From Chloracidobacterium sp. (GTDB lineage Bacteria; Acidobacteriota; Blastocatellia; Chloracidobacteriales; Chloracidobacteriaceae), in NCBI GenBank assembly GCA_025057975.1, contig JANWUV010000001.1, positions 1 through 64,000 on the forward strand: a stretch of DNA of 64,000 nt, given 5' to 3'. The notes beneath the pieces are model-generated. The model ran no database searches. It had not been told where the DNA came from and was given only the letters and a program-made list of their open reading frames with translations. The translations under genes and the position numbers were made by a program. This document shows positions 9,837-18,260 of this stretch, piece by piece (positions within the stretch are counted from its first letter, which is position 1; every line of letters starts with the position of its first letter).

Positions 9837-9964
9837 AAGTTAGGCAAAATGGCTGGTATAAAAAAACGGATTGGCTGTTTTCTTCAGGTTGTTTTGCCGT
9901 AAGATGCTGTGCCAAGCGCTAAAAATCAACCCATCCTTTCGCGTCCCCCGCCGACGGCAACGGC
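9837..9964. promoter_or_regulatory. Divergent promoter region with TGGCTG direct repeats
   Basis: The 128 nt between the deacetylase gene (minus) and the MocR-type regulator (plus). It is AT-richer than the surroundings and contains two TGGCTG copies at 9850-9855 and 9872-9877, exactly 22 bp apart, flanking GGTATAAAAAAACGG. MocR/GabR-type proteins commonly bind direct repeats, so this is a candidate operator. No convincing -35/-10 pair was found by eye. Confidence 0.35.
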
Positions 9965-11500
9965 ATGCACATTACCCTCGACCACCACTCCAAAACGCCG
10001 GTGTACCTGCAGATCAAGGAAGCCGTGCTGGCGGCTATCCGCGACGGGAAACTTGCGCCGGGTGCGCGGTTGCCAGCGACGCGCGAGTTGGCGCAGCAGC
10101 TTGGCATCAACCGGAGCACGGTGGCAATGGCCTACGAGGAACTGCTGGCGGATGGCGCGGTGGAATCGTTTGTTGGGCGCGGAACGTTTGTCGCCCGGCG
10201 GACGCTCGCCGAGGTTGTTCCGCCGGAAGAGCGCACGCGCCGCGCACCGTCCCGCAAAATGGTCTGGGAAGGCGTCTTCTCAGAACGCGCCCAAAGTCCG
10301 GTCGTCGAGTCGCTGCTAGACTTGTATCAGGTTAGTACGCTGCGCGATGTCATTTCCTTTTCTGGTTCGTTCCCAGACGCGGCCTCGTTTCCGACCCGCG
10401 AATTTCGCAACTCGCTGCACTTCGCCGAACGGACGCTAGGGGACGAAGTCTATCGCTACGGCCCGGTCGCCGGCTACGAGCGGCTGCGCGAGTATCTGGC
10501 GCAGCGGATGCGCGAGAGCGGAGTGGATGTCACCGCCGACAACATCATTGTAACGAGCGGCTCCCAGCAGGCGCTTGATTTGATTGCCCGCGCGCTGATT
10601 TCGCCCGGCGACACCGTAGCGATTGAAAATCCAACCTATCCGGGTGCGATGACCGCCTTTGCATTGGCCGGCGCGCGTCTGCTGCCGATTCCGGTGGACG
10701 AGGACGGTTTGTGTGTGGACGTGCTGGAAAACGTCCTCAAGGTGCAGCGTCCAAAGTTGGTTTATGTCGTGCCGAGTTTTCAGAACCCGACCGGCGCGTG
10801 TCTGAGCTGGGAGCGTCGCCGCCGGCTGCTGGCGCTGGCGCGCGAGCACAACCTGCCGATTGTCGAGGACGACTACGGTTCGCACCTCCGGTTTGACGGC
10901 GACGCGCTGCCACACCTGAAGGCGCTGGACGACACCGAACATGTCATCTATGTCAGCAATTTCTCCAAGAGCTTGTTACCAGGGCTGCGCATTGGGTGGT
11001 GTGCGGCGGCGCGTCCGGTGATTGCGCGCCTGACGGCGTTCAAACAAAACAGCGACATTACAACTTCACCGCTGCTGCAATCGGCGCTGTGGGACTTTTG
11101 CCGGCGCAAGCGCTACGAAGCGCATCTGGAGAGAATCCGTCCCATCTATCGCGCGCGCCGCGACGCGATGCTGGAGCGACTGGCGGCGGACTTTCCTTCT
11201 GGGACGACTTGGACGCGGCCGGCGGGCGGGTTGTTCCTGTGGGTGACGCTGCCGAAGGCGCTGGATGCAACGGAGTTGCTTTATCAAGTCCGGCAACAGG
11301 GCGTCGTCTTCAGCCGGGGGCGATTGTTTTACTGCGACAATCCGCAGCGAAACACGCTGCGCCTGAGCTACGGCCACGTCACGCTGGAACAGATTGAGCG
11401 CGGCATGCGGATCATCGGCGCGACGGCCAAAGCCATGCTTAGTCGAACTACCAGCCGCACCGCCGAACGTTTTCACAGTCGGACAGTGCCGCTGGTCTGA
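9965..11500 (+). CDS. MocR-type transcription regulator (GntR HTH fused to aminotransferase domain)
   Basis: A 511-residue regulator. Residues 1-75 are a GntR winged helix (PVYLQIKEAVLAAIRDGKL, ATRELAQQLGINRSTVAMAY). A linker of about 80 residues follows, then a fold-type I PLP aminotransferase domain with TSGSQQALDLIARAL, ENPTYPG, SFQNPTG and the PLP lysine in NFSKSLLPGLRIGW. Such proteins sense PLP or amino compounds and control neighbouring amino acid, polyamine or vitamin B6 genes. Divergent from the deacetylase and 109 nt upstream of ilvE. A true 2-aminoadipate-type aminotransferase activity cannot be excluded because the catalytic lysine is kept. ATG 9965 fits the usual GntR start. Confidence 0.92.
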   Translation: MHITLDHHSKTPVYLQIKEAVLAAIRDGKLAPGARLPATRELAQQLGINRSTVAMAYEELLADGAVESFVGRGTFVARRTLAEVVPPEERTRRAPSRKMVWEGVFSERAQSPVVESLLDLYQVSTLRDVISFSGSFPDAASFPTREFRNSLHFAERTLGDEVYRYGPVAGYERLREYLAQRMRESGVDVTADNIIVTSGSQQALDLIARALISPGDTVAIENPTYPGAMTAFALAGARLLPIPVDEDGLCVDVLENVLKVQRPKLVYVVPSFQNPTGACLSWERRRRLLALAREHNLPIVEDDYGSHLRFDGDALPHLKALDDTEHVIYVSNFSKSLLPGLRIGWCAAARPVIARLTAFKQNSDITTSPLLQSALWDFCRRKRYEAHLERIRPIYRARRDAMLERLAADFPSGTTWTRPAGGLFLWVTLPKALDATELLYQVRQQGVVFSRGRLFYCDNPQRNTLRLSYGHVTLEQIERGMRIIGATAKAMLSRTTSRTAERFHSRTVPLV

Positions 11501-11609
11501 CGCGCATGGTGCGTCACGTCAAGCGCATTACGGTTTTCTGGCTCGATTGAACCGGTCGAGCGTGTAGATTTGGTGGAAGTCAGTTCGTTTTCATAGGGAG
11601 ACGCCACTC

Positions 11610-12581
11610 ATGCGCCATCATGAAATCGCCTTTTTTGAGGGGAGCTTCGTGCCGTTGGCCGAAGCTAACGTCAATGTCATGACGCATGCTTTCAACTACG
11701 GCACAGCCGTTTTTGAGGGCATTCGTGGCTACTGGAACGCTGACGATGAAGAGATTTACCTGTTCCGTCCGCGTGAGCACTTCGTGCGACTATTGCAGAA
11801 CGCTTCACTGCTGAAGATGAAACTTCCCTATGACGCGGATGCGTTGTGTGAACTGACGGCCGAACTCGTCCGGCGCAACGGCTACCGTGAAGATGTGTAT
11901 GTGCGTCCGCTGGCCTATAAAACCGCGCGCCAAATTGGGACGAAACTGTCGCCCGGCGAGGCGTTGACGATGTTCGTCGTGCCGATGCGTGACTACGTGG
12001 ATACGAGTCGGCCGCTGGCGGTCGGGGTCTCGTCATGGCGGCGCGTCGAGGACAACGCCATTCCGGCGCGCGGGAAAATCTGCGGCGCATATGTTAACTC
12101 GGCGCTGGCGGCGACTGAGGCCCGCGACAACGGCTACGATGAGGCCATCGTCCTGAACGCCGCTGGCAAGGTGGCGGAAGGCGCGGCGATGAACATCTTC
12201 ATTGTCCGGGACGGTCGGCTCGTGACGACGCCGGTTTACGCCGACATTCTGGAAGGCATCACGCGCCATACGGTGGTTGAGTTGGCGCGGTGGGAACTCG
12301 GCGTGGAGACGGAGTTTCGGCCAATTGATCGGTCCGAGTTGTACATCGCCGACGAAGTGTTCTTCTGCGGGACAGGAGCGCAAATCGCCGCAATTGGGTC
12401 GGTGGATCGGCGTCCGATTGGGGACGGTCAGGTGGGTCCGCTGACACGCCGCCTCCAAGCGCTCTACGGCGATGTGGTACGGGGACGTGTCAGCCGTTAC
12501 AGCAAATGGCTGCTGCCCTGTCGCCTGACGCCCTCGGCTTTGGAAGAGGACGCGCACTGCTTGGCGACGCTGGCTGATTAG
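11610..12581 (+). CDS. ilvE: Branched-chain amino acid aminotransferase
   Basis: A 323-residue fold-type IV PLP aminotransferase that carries out the last step of Leu, Ile and Val synthesis with glutamate as amino donor. Visible marks: FNYGTAVFEGIRGY near the start, the PLP lysine K156 in ARGKICGAYVNSALA, DEAIVLNAAGKVAEGAAMN and the C-terminal DEVFFCGTGAQI. Length and layout match the short IlvE type. ATG 11610 has GGGAGA upstream. It follows the MocR-type regulator gene on the same strand. A related D-amino acid or ADC lyase function is less likely given the EGIRGY start motif. Confidence 0.93.
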   Translation: MRHHEIAFFEGSFVPLAEANVNVMTHAFNYGTAVFEGIRGYWNADDEEIYLFRPREHFVRLLQNASLLKMKLPYDADALCELTAELVRRNGYREDVYVRPLAYKTARQIGTKLSPGEALTMFVVPMRDYVDTSRPLAVGVSSWRRVEDNAIPARGKICGAYVNSALAATEARDNGYDEAIVLNAAGKVAEGAAMNIFIVRDGRLVTTPVYADILEGITRHTVVELARWELGVETEFRPIDRSELYIADEVFFCGTGAQIAAIGSVDRRPIGDGQVGPLTRRLQALYGDVVRGRVSRYSKWLLPCRLTPSALEEDAHCLATLAD

Positions 12582-13343
12582 TATCAGGAAAGAGAGCGCC
12601 GCAGCCCCCGCGTGGCGGTCGGCGAGCGTTAGTGGCCCGCTGGCCTCCCGCCTGCAAGCGGGCGACAGCTGACAGGCAGCGCGGCGCATGCTGCGCGCAA
12701 GGCTGGGCCACGCGCCCTCTATTTACGCCTGAAGCCGTGCAGCGGACGACGCTACAGCCGGACCGCCGGAGAACGGCCCGGTTTTGCCACAGGCAGCCCC
12801 GTTACCGTATCCGTCGCCAAAACCAGCTTCCACAACGCCTGTTTCAAGAAGCGCGCCGGTTTCTTGGTGGTCGGGCGTATTCAACCGCCCTCGCCTGCCA
12901 CGGCAGGGTCTCTGCCGCCGCTACGAGGCAGTCTTGCCTGAAGCCCTGTGACCGCTTCTTGCCACCACGCCAGCAGGTTGACTCGCCACATTGCTTCAGA
13001 AAGCGCCCTAGAAGGTCATCTGCGCCATAGGGGAGTCGCTACAGTCTGTACCCGACCGGTTTCGATCAAAAAACCGCCTAATAGGATGCGCCGCGCACAA
13101 ATCGGAGAAAGATTTCCACTTGTGCAAGTCAAGCAAACGCCGGTAGTCCAAACCGGCTTGGCGCAGAACGGGTTCGGCAAGTGAGCGTGGGTGCGCTAAG
13201 TACGGTTTGTTTCGGCGCATACGCAGATACAGGCAATATTGTCGGTGTTGACATGGAGTTTTGGCTCGACCAAAACAACGTGCATAAGCCATAAACGCCT
13301 CCGTCGGCTCGTTTCGTATCGCAGCGGCGTCAGCAAAAACGCT
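12582..13343. other. Long noncoding gap with several short hairpins
   Basis: 762 nt between ilvE and the first sigma-54 activator, unusually long for this window. Reading frames inside are Arg/Pro-rich and not credible. Visible structure: CCCGC/GCGGG hairpin at 12647-12662; a cluster of complementary CCTGCC/GGCAG elements at 12894-12939 that can form alternative hairpins; and a TTGACA at 13248-13253 without a good -10 at 17 bp. It holds no tRNA that I can recognise. It may contain a small RNA, a decayed gene or the regulator's promoter. Confidence 0.5.
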
Positions 13344-14678
13344 ATGGCGGAAACGGTTTTGATTGTGGACGATGAACGTGGAATTCGGGAGTCGCTGCGC
13401 GGCGTACTCGAAGACGAAGGCTTTGTTGTGGAAAAAGCCGAAAGCGGTGATGCAGCCCTGCGCCGGTTGGCGACTACGTCGGTGGACTGCATCCTGCTCG
13501 ACATCTATATGCCGAACAGCCAACTCGACGGTATCGCAACGCTTGAAGAAATTCGCCGCCGTTACCCGCACATTCCTGTTGTCATGATTTCCGGTCACGG
13601 AACGATTGACACCGCTGTACGCGCCATCCGGCTAGGGGCAAGCGACTTCATTGAGAAACCACTTCACATTGAGCGCACAATCCAAGCGGTGCGCCACGCG
13701 ATTGAAACTCACCGCCCGGCGCTTAGCGCCGTCAGCGACAGCCTGATCGTCGGACAGAGCGCGCCGATGCGGGCGCTCCGGCAACAGATTGCGCTAACTG
13801 GGCCAACCGACGGGCGCGTTTTGATTTACGGCGAATCCGGGACCGGTAAGGAGCTCGTCGCTCTCGCCCTGCACGCCGCCTCCAAACGCGCCGACCGACC
13901 GTTTGTCGCCGTCAACTGCGCCGCCGTCCCAGAAGACCTGATTGAATCGGAGCTGTTCGGTCACGTCAAAGGCGCTTTTACCGGCGCCACTGAGTCCCGG
14001 CGCGGCAAGTTCGAGCAGGCCGACGGCGGTACGCTTTTCCTCGATGAGGTCGGCGATATGAGCCTACGGATGCAGGCTAAACTGCTGCGCGTTCTTGAGA
14101 CTGGTCTGATTGAACCGGTCGGCGGCCAGAGCGCACGCCATGTAGACGTGCGCGTGATCGCGGCCACCAACAAGCGACTTGACGAGGCTATTGAACGCGG
14201 GCAGTTCCGCGCCGACCTGTTTTATCGGCTCAATGTCGTTCCCTTTCAAGCTCCTCCGCTCCGGGAACACCTCGAAGACATTCCGGCGCTGGTCGAACAT
14301 TTCGTTCGGAACTTCAGTCGGCAATACGCGCGTCCGCCTATAACCCTGACTGAAGACGCTTATGACAAGTTGCGGCGGCATGACTGGCCCGGCAACGTAC
14401 GCGAGTTACGCAACCTCATCGAACGGCTGATTATTACGGAATCGGTTTCACCAGTAACAGCCGACCGGATTCCCTTAGACCCGACGCCGAATTCCATCTG
14501 GGCCAGCTTCCAGTTCGGCTCGCTGCGCGAAGGAAGCGAAGCCTTTGAGCGTGAACTGGTGCGCCGTAAACTCGCCGAGTGCAATGGCAATGTTGCTCAG
14601 GCCGCCGAGGCGCTGGGTATTGACCGGAGCTACCTGTATCGCCGCATTAAGGCGCTAGGGATTAATCTACGCGGCTGA
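13344..14678 (+). CDS. Sigma-54-dependent response regulator, NtrX/NtrC-like
   Basis: A 444-residue response regulator with three domains. The receiver (1-120) has acidic D9/D10, phospho-acceptor D53 in LLDIYMP, and [29 protein letters not shown], a stretch close to NtrX. The AAA+ domain has Walker [15 protein letters not shown] for contact with sigma-54, and [12 protein letters not shown]. The C-terminal Fis-type helix-turn-helix reads [23 protein letters not shown] 13344 is chosen because the receiver begins there; an upstream in-frame start at 13239 adds 35 unrelated residues. It activates sigma-54 promoters after phosphorylation by a kinase not found next to it. Another sigma-54 activator follows after 21 nt; rpoN itself is at 35322-36893. 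Confidence 0.92.
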   Translation: MAETVLIVDDERGIRESLRGVLEDEGFVVEKAESGDAALRRLATTSVDCILLDIYMPNSQLDGIATLEEIRRRYPHIPVVMISGHGTIDTAVRAIRLGASDFIEKPLHIERTIQAVRHAIETHRPALSAVSDSLIVGQSAPMRALRQQIALTGPTDGRVLIYGESGTGKELVALALHAASKRADRPFVAVNCAAVPEDLIESELFGHVKGAFTGATESRRGKFEQADGGTLFLDEVGDMSLRMQAKLLRVLETGLIEPVGGQSARHVDVRVIAATNKRLDEAIERGQFRADLFYRLNVVPFQAPPLREHLEDIPALVEHFVRNFSRQYARPPITLTEDAYDKLRRHDWPGNVRELRNLIERLIITESVSPVTADRIPLDPTPNSIWASFQFGSLREGSEAFERELVRRKLAECNGNVAQAAEALGIDRSYLYRRIKALGINLRG

Positions 14679-14699
14679 TCCTACGCAACGCCGCCGCTT

Positions 14700-15674
14700 A
14701 TGACCACTTCCGAACTCTTCATTGGTGCGTCGGCTCCCATACAAACGCTCCTGAAGGATGCGGCGCGCATCGCGCCAACGGACGCCACTGTGGTCATTAC
14801 TGGTGAAAGCGGCGTCGGGAAGAGTTTGCTGGCCCGCTGGCTGCACGAACACAGCCGCCGCGCCGCTGGGCCATTCGTCGTCATTGACTGCGGTGCACTA
14901 CCGGAACCGCTACTCGAAGCCGAGTTGTTTGGGTACGAGCGAGGCGCGTTCACCGGCGCAACGGCGGCAAAAGCCGGGAGGTTTGAAGCCGCACAGCACG
15001 GGACGCTGGTCCTTGACGAAGTGGCGGCATTGTCGCCGACGGCGCAGGCGAAGCTGCTTCGGGTGATTGAAGAACGGCGCGTGATGCGGCTGGGTGGCGT
15101 CCGCCTGCTGACGCTCGATGTACGGTTTATCGCCGTGACGAACACCGATCTCGCCGCCGCTGTCGCGCGCCGAGCCTTTCGCGCCGACCTCTTTCACCGC
15201 CTGAACGTTGTTGCCTTGGAAGTGCCGCCGTTGCGGAACCGCCCAGCCGACATTCCACCGCTCGCCCGGCATTTCCTCAAGTTGGCGGCGCAGCGCAACC
15301 ATTTGCCGTCCCTCAAGCTCGAAGCGGAAACGCTGACGTTTCTTGAGCGGTATGACTTCCCCGGCAATGTTCGGGAACTGCGGCACGCCATCGAGCACGC
15401 GGCTCTAGCGACGCCCGACGGCTGCATTCGGCGCGAGCATTTGCCTTCGCGGATGACCTCGGCAACGGCTCTCATTCGACATGCCTCGCGCAAGCCAACG
15501 TTGGCCGAACTCGAAGCGGCCTACATCCGCGAAATTTTGCGTCACGTCGGCTGGCGCAAAGCCGAGGCCGCGCGCATCTTGGGCATCAGTCGCAAAAACC
15601 TGTACGAAAAGCTGCGTGCCTACGGAATTCCCTACCAACCCACCGATGGAGACGCCGCCGACGCCTCCGCTTGA
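14700..15674 (+). CDS. Receiver-less sigma-54 activator
   Basis: A 324-residue enhancer-binding protein made only of an AAA+ domain and a Fis-type helix-turn-helix, as in PspF. Walker A GESGVGKSLLARW, GAFTGA in YERGAFTGATAAKAG, LVLDEVAALSPTAQAKLLR, and the DNA-binding WRKAEAARILGISRKNLYEKL are clear. With no receiver or GAF domain, its activity must be set by expression level or a partner protein. It begins 21 nt after the NtrX-like gene, so the two probably form one operon and could hetero-oligomerise. Its paralog identity is modest, so this does not look like a recent duplication. Confidence 0.9.
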   Translation: MTTSELFIGASAPIQTLLKDAARIAPTDATVVITGESGVGKSLLARWLHEHSRRAAGPFVVIDCGALPEPLLEAELFGYERGAFTGATAAKAGRFEAAQHGTLVLDEVAALSPTAQAKLLRVIEERRVMRLGGVRLLTLDVRFIAVTNTDLAAAVARRAFRADLFHRLNVVALEVPPLRNRPADIPPLARHFLKLAAQRNHLPSLKLEAETLTFLERYDFPGNVRELRHAIEHAALATPDGCIRREHLPSRMTSATALIRHASRKPTLAELEAAYIREILRHVGWRKAEAARILGISRKNLYEKLRAYGIPYQPTDGDAADASA

Positions 15675-15716
15675 CCGGCTTGGCGGCGGTTCGGTAGCGT
15701 CTTTTCCTTTATGGCG

Positions 15717-15738
15717 GCCGAAAAATGCCTCTTTCGGC
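15717..15738. repeat. 7-bp inverted repeat between sigma-54 activator and EF-P gene
   Basis: GCCGAAA at 15717-15723 pairs with TTTCGGC at 15732-15738 with an 8-nt loop. It lies 42 nt after the activator stop and 67 nt before the EF-P start. No T-run follows, so it is not a classical terminator; it could be a processing hairpin in a leader. Confidence 0.35.
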
Positions 15739-15805
15739 TGTCGCACCCGGCGACTGCTCCCCAACAGCGTCGCCCTCACTGACGATGAGGAGTTTCTTGT
15801 GAGCT

Positions 15806-16363
15806 ATGCGAGCCAACCAGATTCGGCGTGGAATGATCGTCTTGTTCGATAACCAACCGCACCGCGTCCTTGAATGCCGCCACCATACGCCCGGCAACCT
15901 GCGGGCAATAATGCAGACCAAACTCAAAAACCTCATCACCGGTACAACGTTTGAGCACCGTTTCAGCGCGACGGAGGATGTGGAACGCGCCACTCTTGAA
16001 CAGCACGAGATGCAGTATCTGTATAGTGAAGGTGACACCCACTACTTTATGGATGTCACCACCTACGAGCAGGTTGGGCTGGAAGAAGAAATCTTGGGTG
16101 ACGCGCTGAAATACTTGAAGGCGGATACGACCATTCAGGTCGAGGTCTACAACGGGCAGCCGGTCGCCATCCAGCTTCCAGCGGTGGTCGAGCTGAAGGT
16201 CATTGAAACGGAGCCGGAACTGAAGGGCGCGACGGTGACAGGTTCAAGTAAACCGGCCAAGCTTGAAACGGGACTGCAAATCAGCGTCCCCGGCTTCATC
16301 AAGGAAGGCGATATTATTCGGGTGGATACAAGCGAAGGGAAATACGTCGAACGCGCCAAGTAA
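15806..16363 (+). CDS. efp: Elongation factor P, Asn-tip variant
   Basis: A 185-residue EF-P, the usual length, with KOW, OB and C-terminal OB domains ([20 protein letters not shown]). It binds the ribosomal E site and relieves stalling at polyproline. The domain I loop normally carries a modified Lys (PGKGGA type) or Arg (PGRGGA type); here it reads [11 protein letters not shown], with Asn31 at the tip. So neither EpmA lysylation nor EarP rhamnosylation can occur at that place. AGGAG lies upstream at a long spacing (13 nt) from ATG 15806. The family call is secure; the functional effect of Asn31 is inferred. Confidence 0.95.
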   Translation: MRANQIRRGMIVLFDNQPHRVLECRHHTPGNLRAIMQTKLKNLITGTTFEHRFSATEDVERATLEQHEMQYLYSEGDTHYFMDVTTYEQVGLEEEILGDALKYLKADTTIQVEVYNGQPVAIQLPAVVELKVIETEPELKGATVTGSSKPAKLETGLQISVPGFIKEGDIIRVDTSEGKYVERAK

Positions 16364-16423
16364 CCTGCGCGCCTTGCGCACCGCTCCTTCAGAGCCGCCG
16401 CATCGTTTACGACGGCCATAGGT

Positions 16424-17776
16424 GTGTTTACACATTTTCCGTTCCGGTTGTACAACACGGCGCTGACGGTCAGCGCGCCGCTCTGGTTGGGCTATTACGG
16501 GCTACGCGCGCTCCGCCGAAGGAGGGATTGGCGTCACCTCCGCGAACGATTCGTCCCACAACTCTCCGCTGCGCCGACGCCAACTATCTGGTTTCATTGC
16601 GTCTCCGTTGGCGAAGTCCTTGCCGGACAGCCTTTGGCCCAGGCCCTGCGTGAACGCCTTCCAAGAGCGCATTTTGTGATCTCGACGACGACGGAAACCG
16701 GACAGGCGCGCGCCCGGGAACAACTGGACTGGATGGGGCGGCACTTTTACTTTCCGCTCGACCTGCCGTGGGTGACGGAACGAGCCCTCGCCGCGCTGAA
16801 ACCGGCGTTAGTCGTTATTCTAGAAACAGAAATCTGGCCCAACTTTTTACACGCCTGCGCCCAACGCGGTATCCCAGTCGTCCTCGCCAATGGACGACTT
16901 TCTGACCGTTCGTTCGTCCGCTACCGTTGTCTTGGATCAGCGATGGGCGATCTCTTGTGCCGCTTTACGCTGTGCCTCATGCAATCTGACGAAGATGCAG
17001 CGCGCATCATTGCACTTGGTGCGCCGCCTGCGCGCGTCATTACCACCGGCAACCTCAAATACGCGCCGCCGGACGCAACCGAGCAGCGGCGCCGCGACCG
17101 CATCGCCGCCGACCTTCAGCGGCAATTCAGCCTCGGTGACGGCCGTCCCTGCATCGTCGCCGGCAGCACAGTTGAAGGTGAAGAAGTCATCCTTGCTGAA
17201 GTCTTCGCCCAACTCCGCATGACGCCGGCTTTGAAGCCTTGTCGCCTGCTGCTTGCGCCAAGGCATCCTGAGCGCTTTGCCAGCGTTGGACGCGAACTTA
17301 GACGGTTCGGGTGGCGCATCGCCCGCCGTACGCAGCCGCGGTCGGACGATGCGCAGGCCGAAGTCATCCTTCTCGATACCATCGGCGAACTCGCCGCCGC
17401 TTACCGTTGGGCCGACGTGGCGTTTGTCGGCGGCAGCCTCGTCCCACGCGGCGGACACAACATTCTTGAACCGGCCGCCGCCGGACGGCCGGTGGTAACA
17501 GGGCCGTACACTGAGAATTTCCGCGCGATTATGGATCGCTTCTGCGCCGCCGATGCCGTATGGCGACTCGCTCCAGGTCCGGTGGATGCGTTGCGGCGTG
17601 ACCTTGCCGCAGCCTTGGAGACGTTGCTAACCAATCCGGCGCACGCCGCGGCGCTAGGTCGCCGGGCGCAGGCGACTTGGGCGCAGGCCGCCAGCGCGGT
17701 TGCGGCGACCCTCGCGGCGCTGGAAACCCATGTCTTTCCGACGTTGCCGGCGCTTGCAGCTATTCAAGGTGACTGA
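16424..17776 (+). CDS. waaA: 3-deoxy-D-manno-octulosonic acid (Kdo) transferase
   Basis: A 450-residue GT30 glycosyltransferase that transfers Kdo from CMP-Kdo to lipid A precursor at the inner membrane, showing the cell makes LPS. Features: N-terminal hydrophobic anchor (LYNTALTVSAPLWLGYYG), catalytic base E64 in HCVSVGEVLAGQPL, STTTETGQ, ETEIWPNFL and the nucleotide-binding GGSLVPRGGHNILEPAA. Start is GTG 16424. It follows EF-P by 60 nt. The 3' end overlaps the convergent winged-helix/YggX gene by 17 nt. Confidence 0.95.
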   Translation: MFTHFPFRLYNTALTVSAPLWLGYYGLRALRRRRDWRHLRERFVPQLSAAPTPTIWFHCVSVGEVLAGQPLAQALRERLPRAHFVISTTTETGQARAREQLDWMGRHFYFPLDLPWVTERALAALKPALVVILETEIWPNFLHACAQRGIPVVLANGRLSDRSFVRYRCLGSAMGDLLCRFTLCLMQSDEDAARIIALGAPPARVITTGNLKYAPPDATEQRRRDRIAADLQRQFSLGDGRPCIVAGSTVEGEEVILAEVFAQLRMTPALKPCRLLLAPRHPERFASVGRELRRFGWRIARRTQPRSDDAQAEVILLDTIGELAAAYRWADVAFVGGSLVPRGGHNILEPAAAGRPVVTGPYTENFRAIMDRFCAADAVWRLAPGPVDALRRDLAAALETLLTNPAHAAALGRRAQATWAQAASAVAATLAALETHVFPTLPALAAIQGD

Positions 17777-18218
17777 TCTGGCCCTGCAACGTCGTGTCAA
17801 TCATCATCGGCGGCGTTCCGTCGCCAAAGAAAAACGACTCCATTGCGCCAAACAGAAACTTTTGAGCCTGTGGATCAAGCGGATTCAAACCAAAGTGATT
17901 CATCAGGACGAGTTGCTGGGCCTGCCACTTCTTCCAGCACTCGGCGCAGGCGGTAGCGTACACCCTACGCCCAAGCTCATTGTTGAAGGGGACGCGCGAC
18001 ATCGGCGGCATCTCGTCCCGGCAAGCAACGGCGTAGGCATCACCTTCGCGTTTGACCAACCGCGCCTTCTCCAGCTCGCCAAGCGCCATTCTGACCGACT
18101 TTTCAGGATGACCGGTCTCGGCGACGAGCTGAGCCGCCGACAGCGCCCCTTTTTCCTTGAGCACTTGGACGACGACGCGCGGCGTCCCCTTCAAAGCTAC
18201 ACACAGGGTATCGAGCAT
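17760..18218 (-). CDS. Winged-helix domain fused to YggX-like iron-trafficking domain
   Basis: 152 residues. Residues 8-65 read as a winged helix-turn-helix (KGALSAAQLVAETGHPEKSV, then LGELEKARLVKREG). Residues 66-134 resemble YggX/Fe(2+)-trafficking protein: NELGRRVYATACAECWKKWQ aligns with the family's GELGKRIY...AW..W, then LMNHFGLNPLDPQAQKFL matches its LINE..LN..D...RKFL, ending in FFFG. Cysteines are C6, C66, C91 and C94; YggX normally has one N-terminal Cys. YggX alone is about 90 residues and protects Fe-S clusters. I know of no family standard for this fusion; a regulator sensing iron or oxidative stress is a guess. Overlaps the waaA 3' end, convergent. Confidence 0.75.
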   Translation of the reverse strand: MLDTLCVALKGTPRVVVQVLKEKGALSAAQLVAETGHPEKSVRMALGELEKARLVKREGDAYAVACRDEMPPMSRVPFNNELGRRVYATACAECWKKWQAQQLVLMNHFGLNPLDPQAQKFLFGAMESFFFGDGTPPMMIDTTLQGQISHLE

Positions 18219-18260
18219 AAGCGCCTCTTGGCATTGATGGAAAAATGATTGCTTCGAAGC

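Noticed and set aside
12632-13030. A 132-residue frame in the long noncoding gap
   Set aside because: Arg/Pro/Cys-rich, no homology that I recognise, no ribosome site.
13248-13276. TTGACA at 13248 as a sigma-70 promoter for the NtrX-like gene
   Set aside because: The hexamer at the right distance is CAAAAC, only 3 of 6 to TATAAT.
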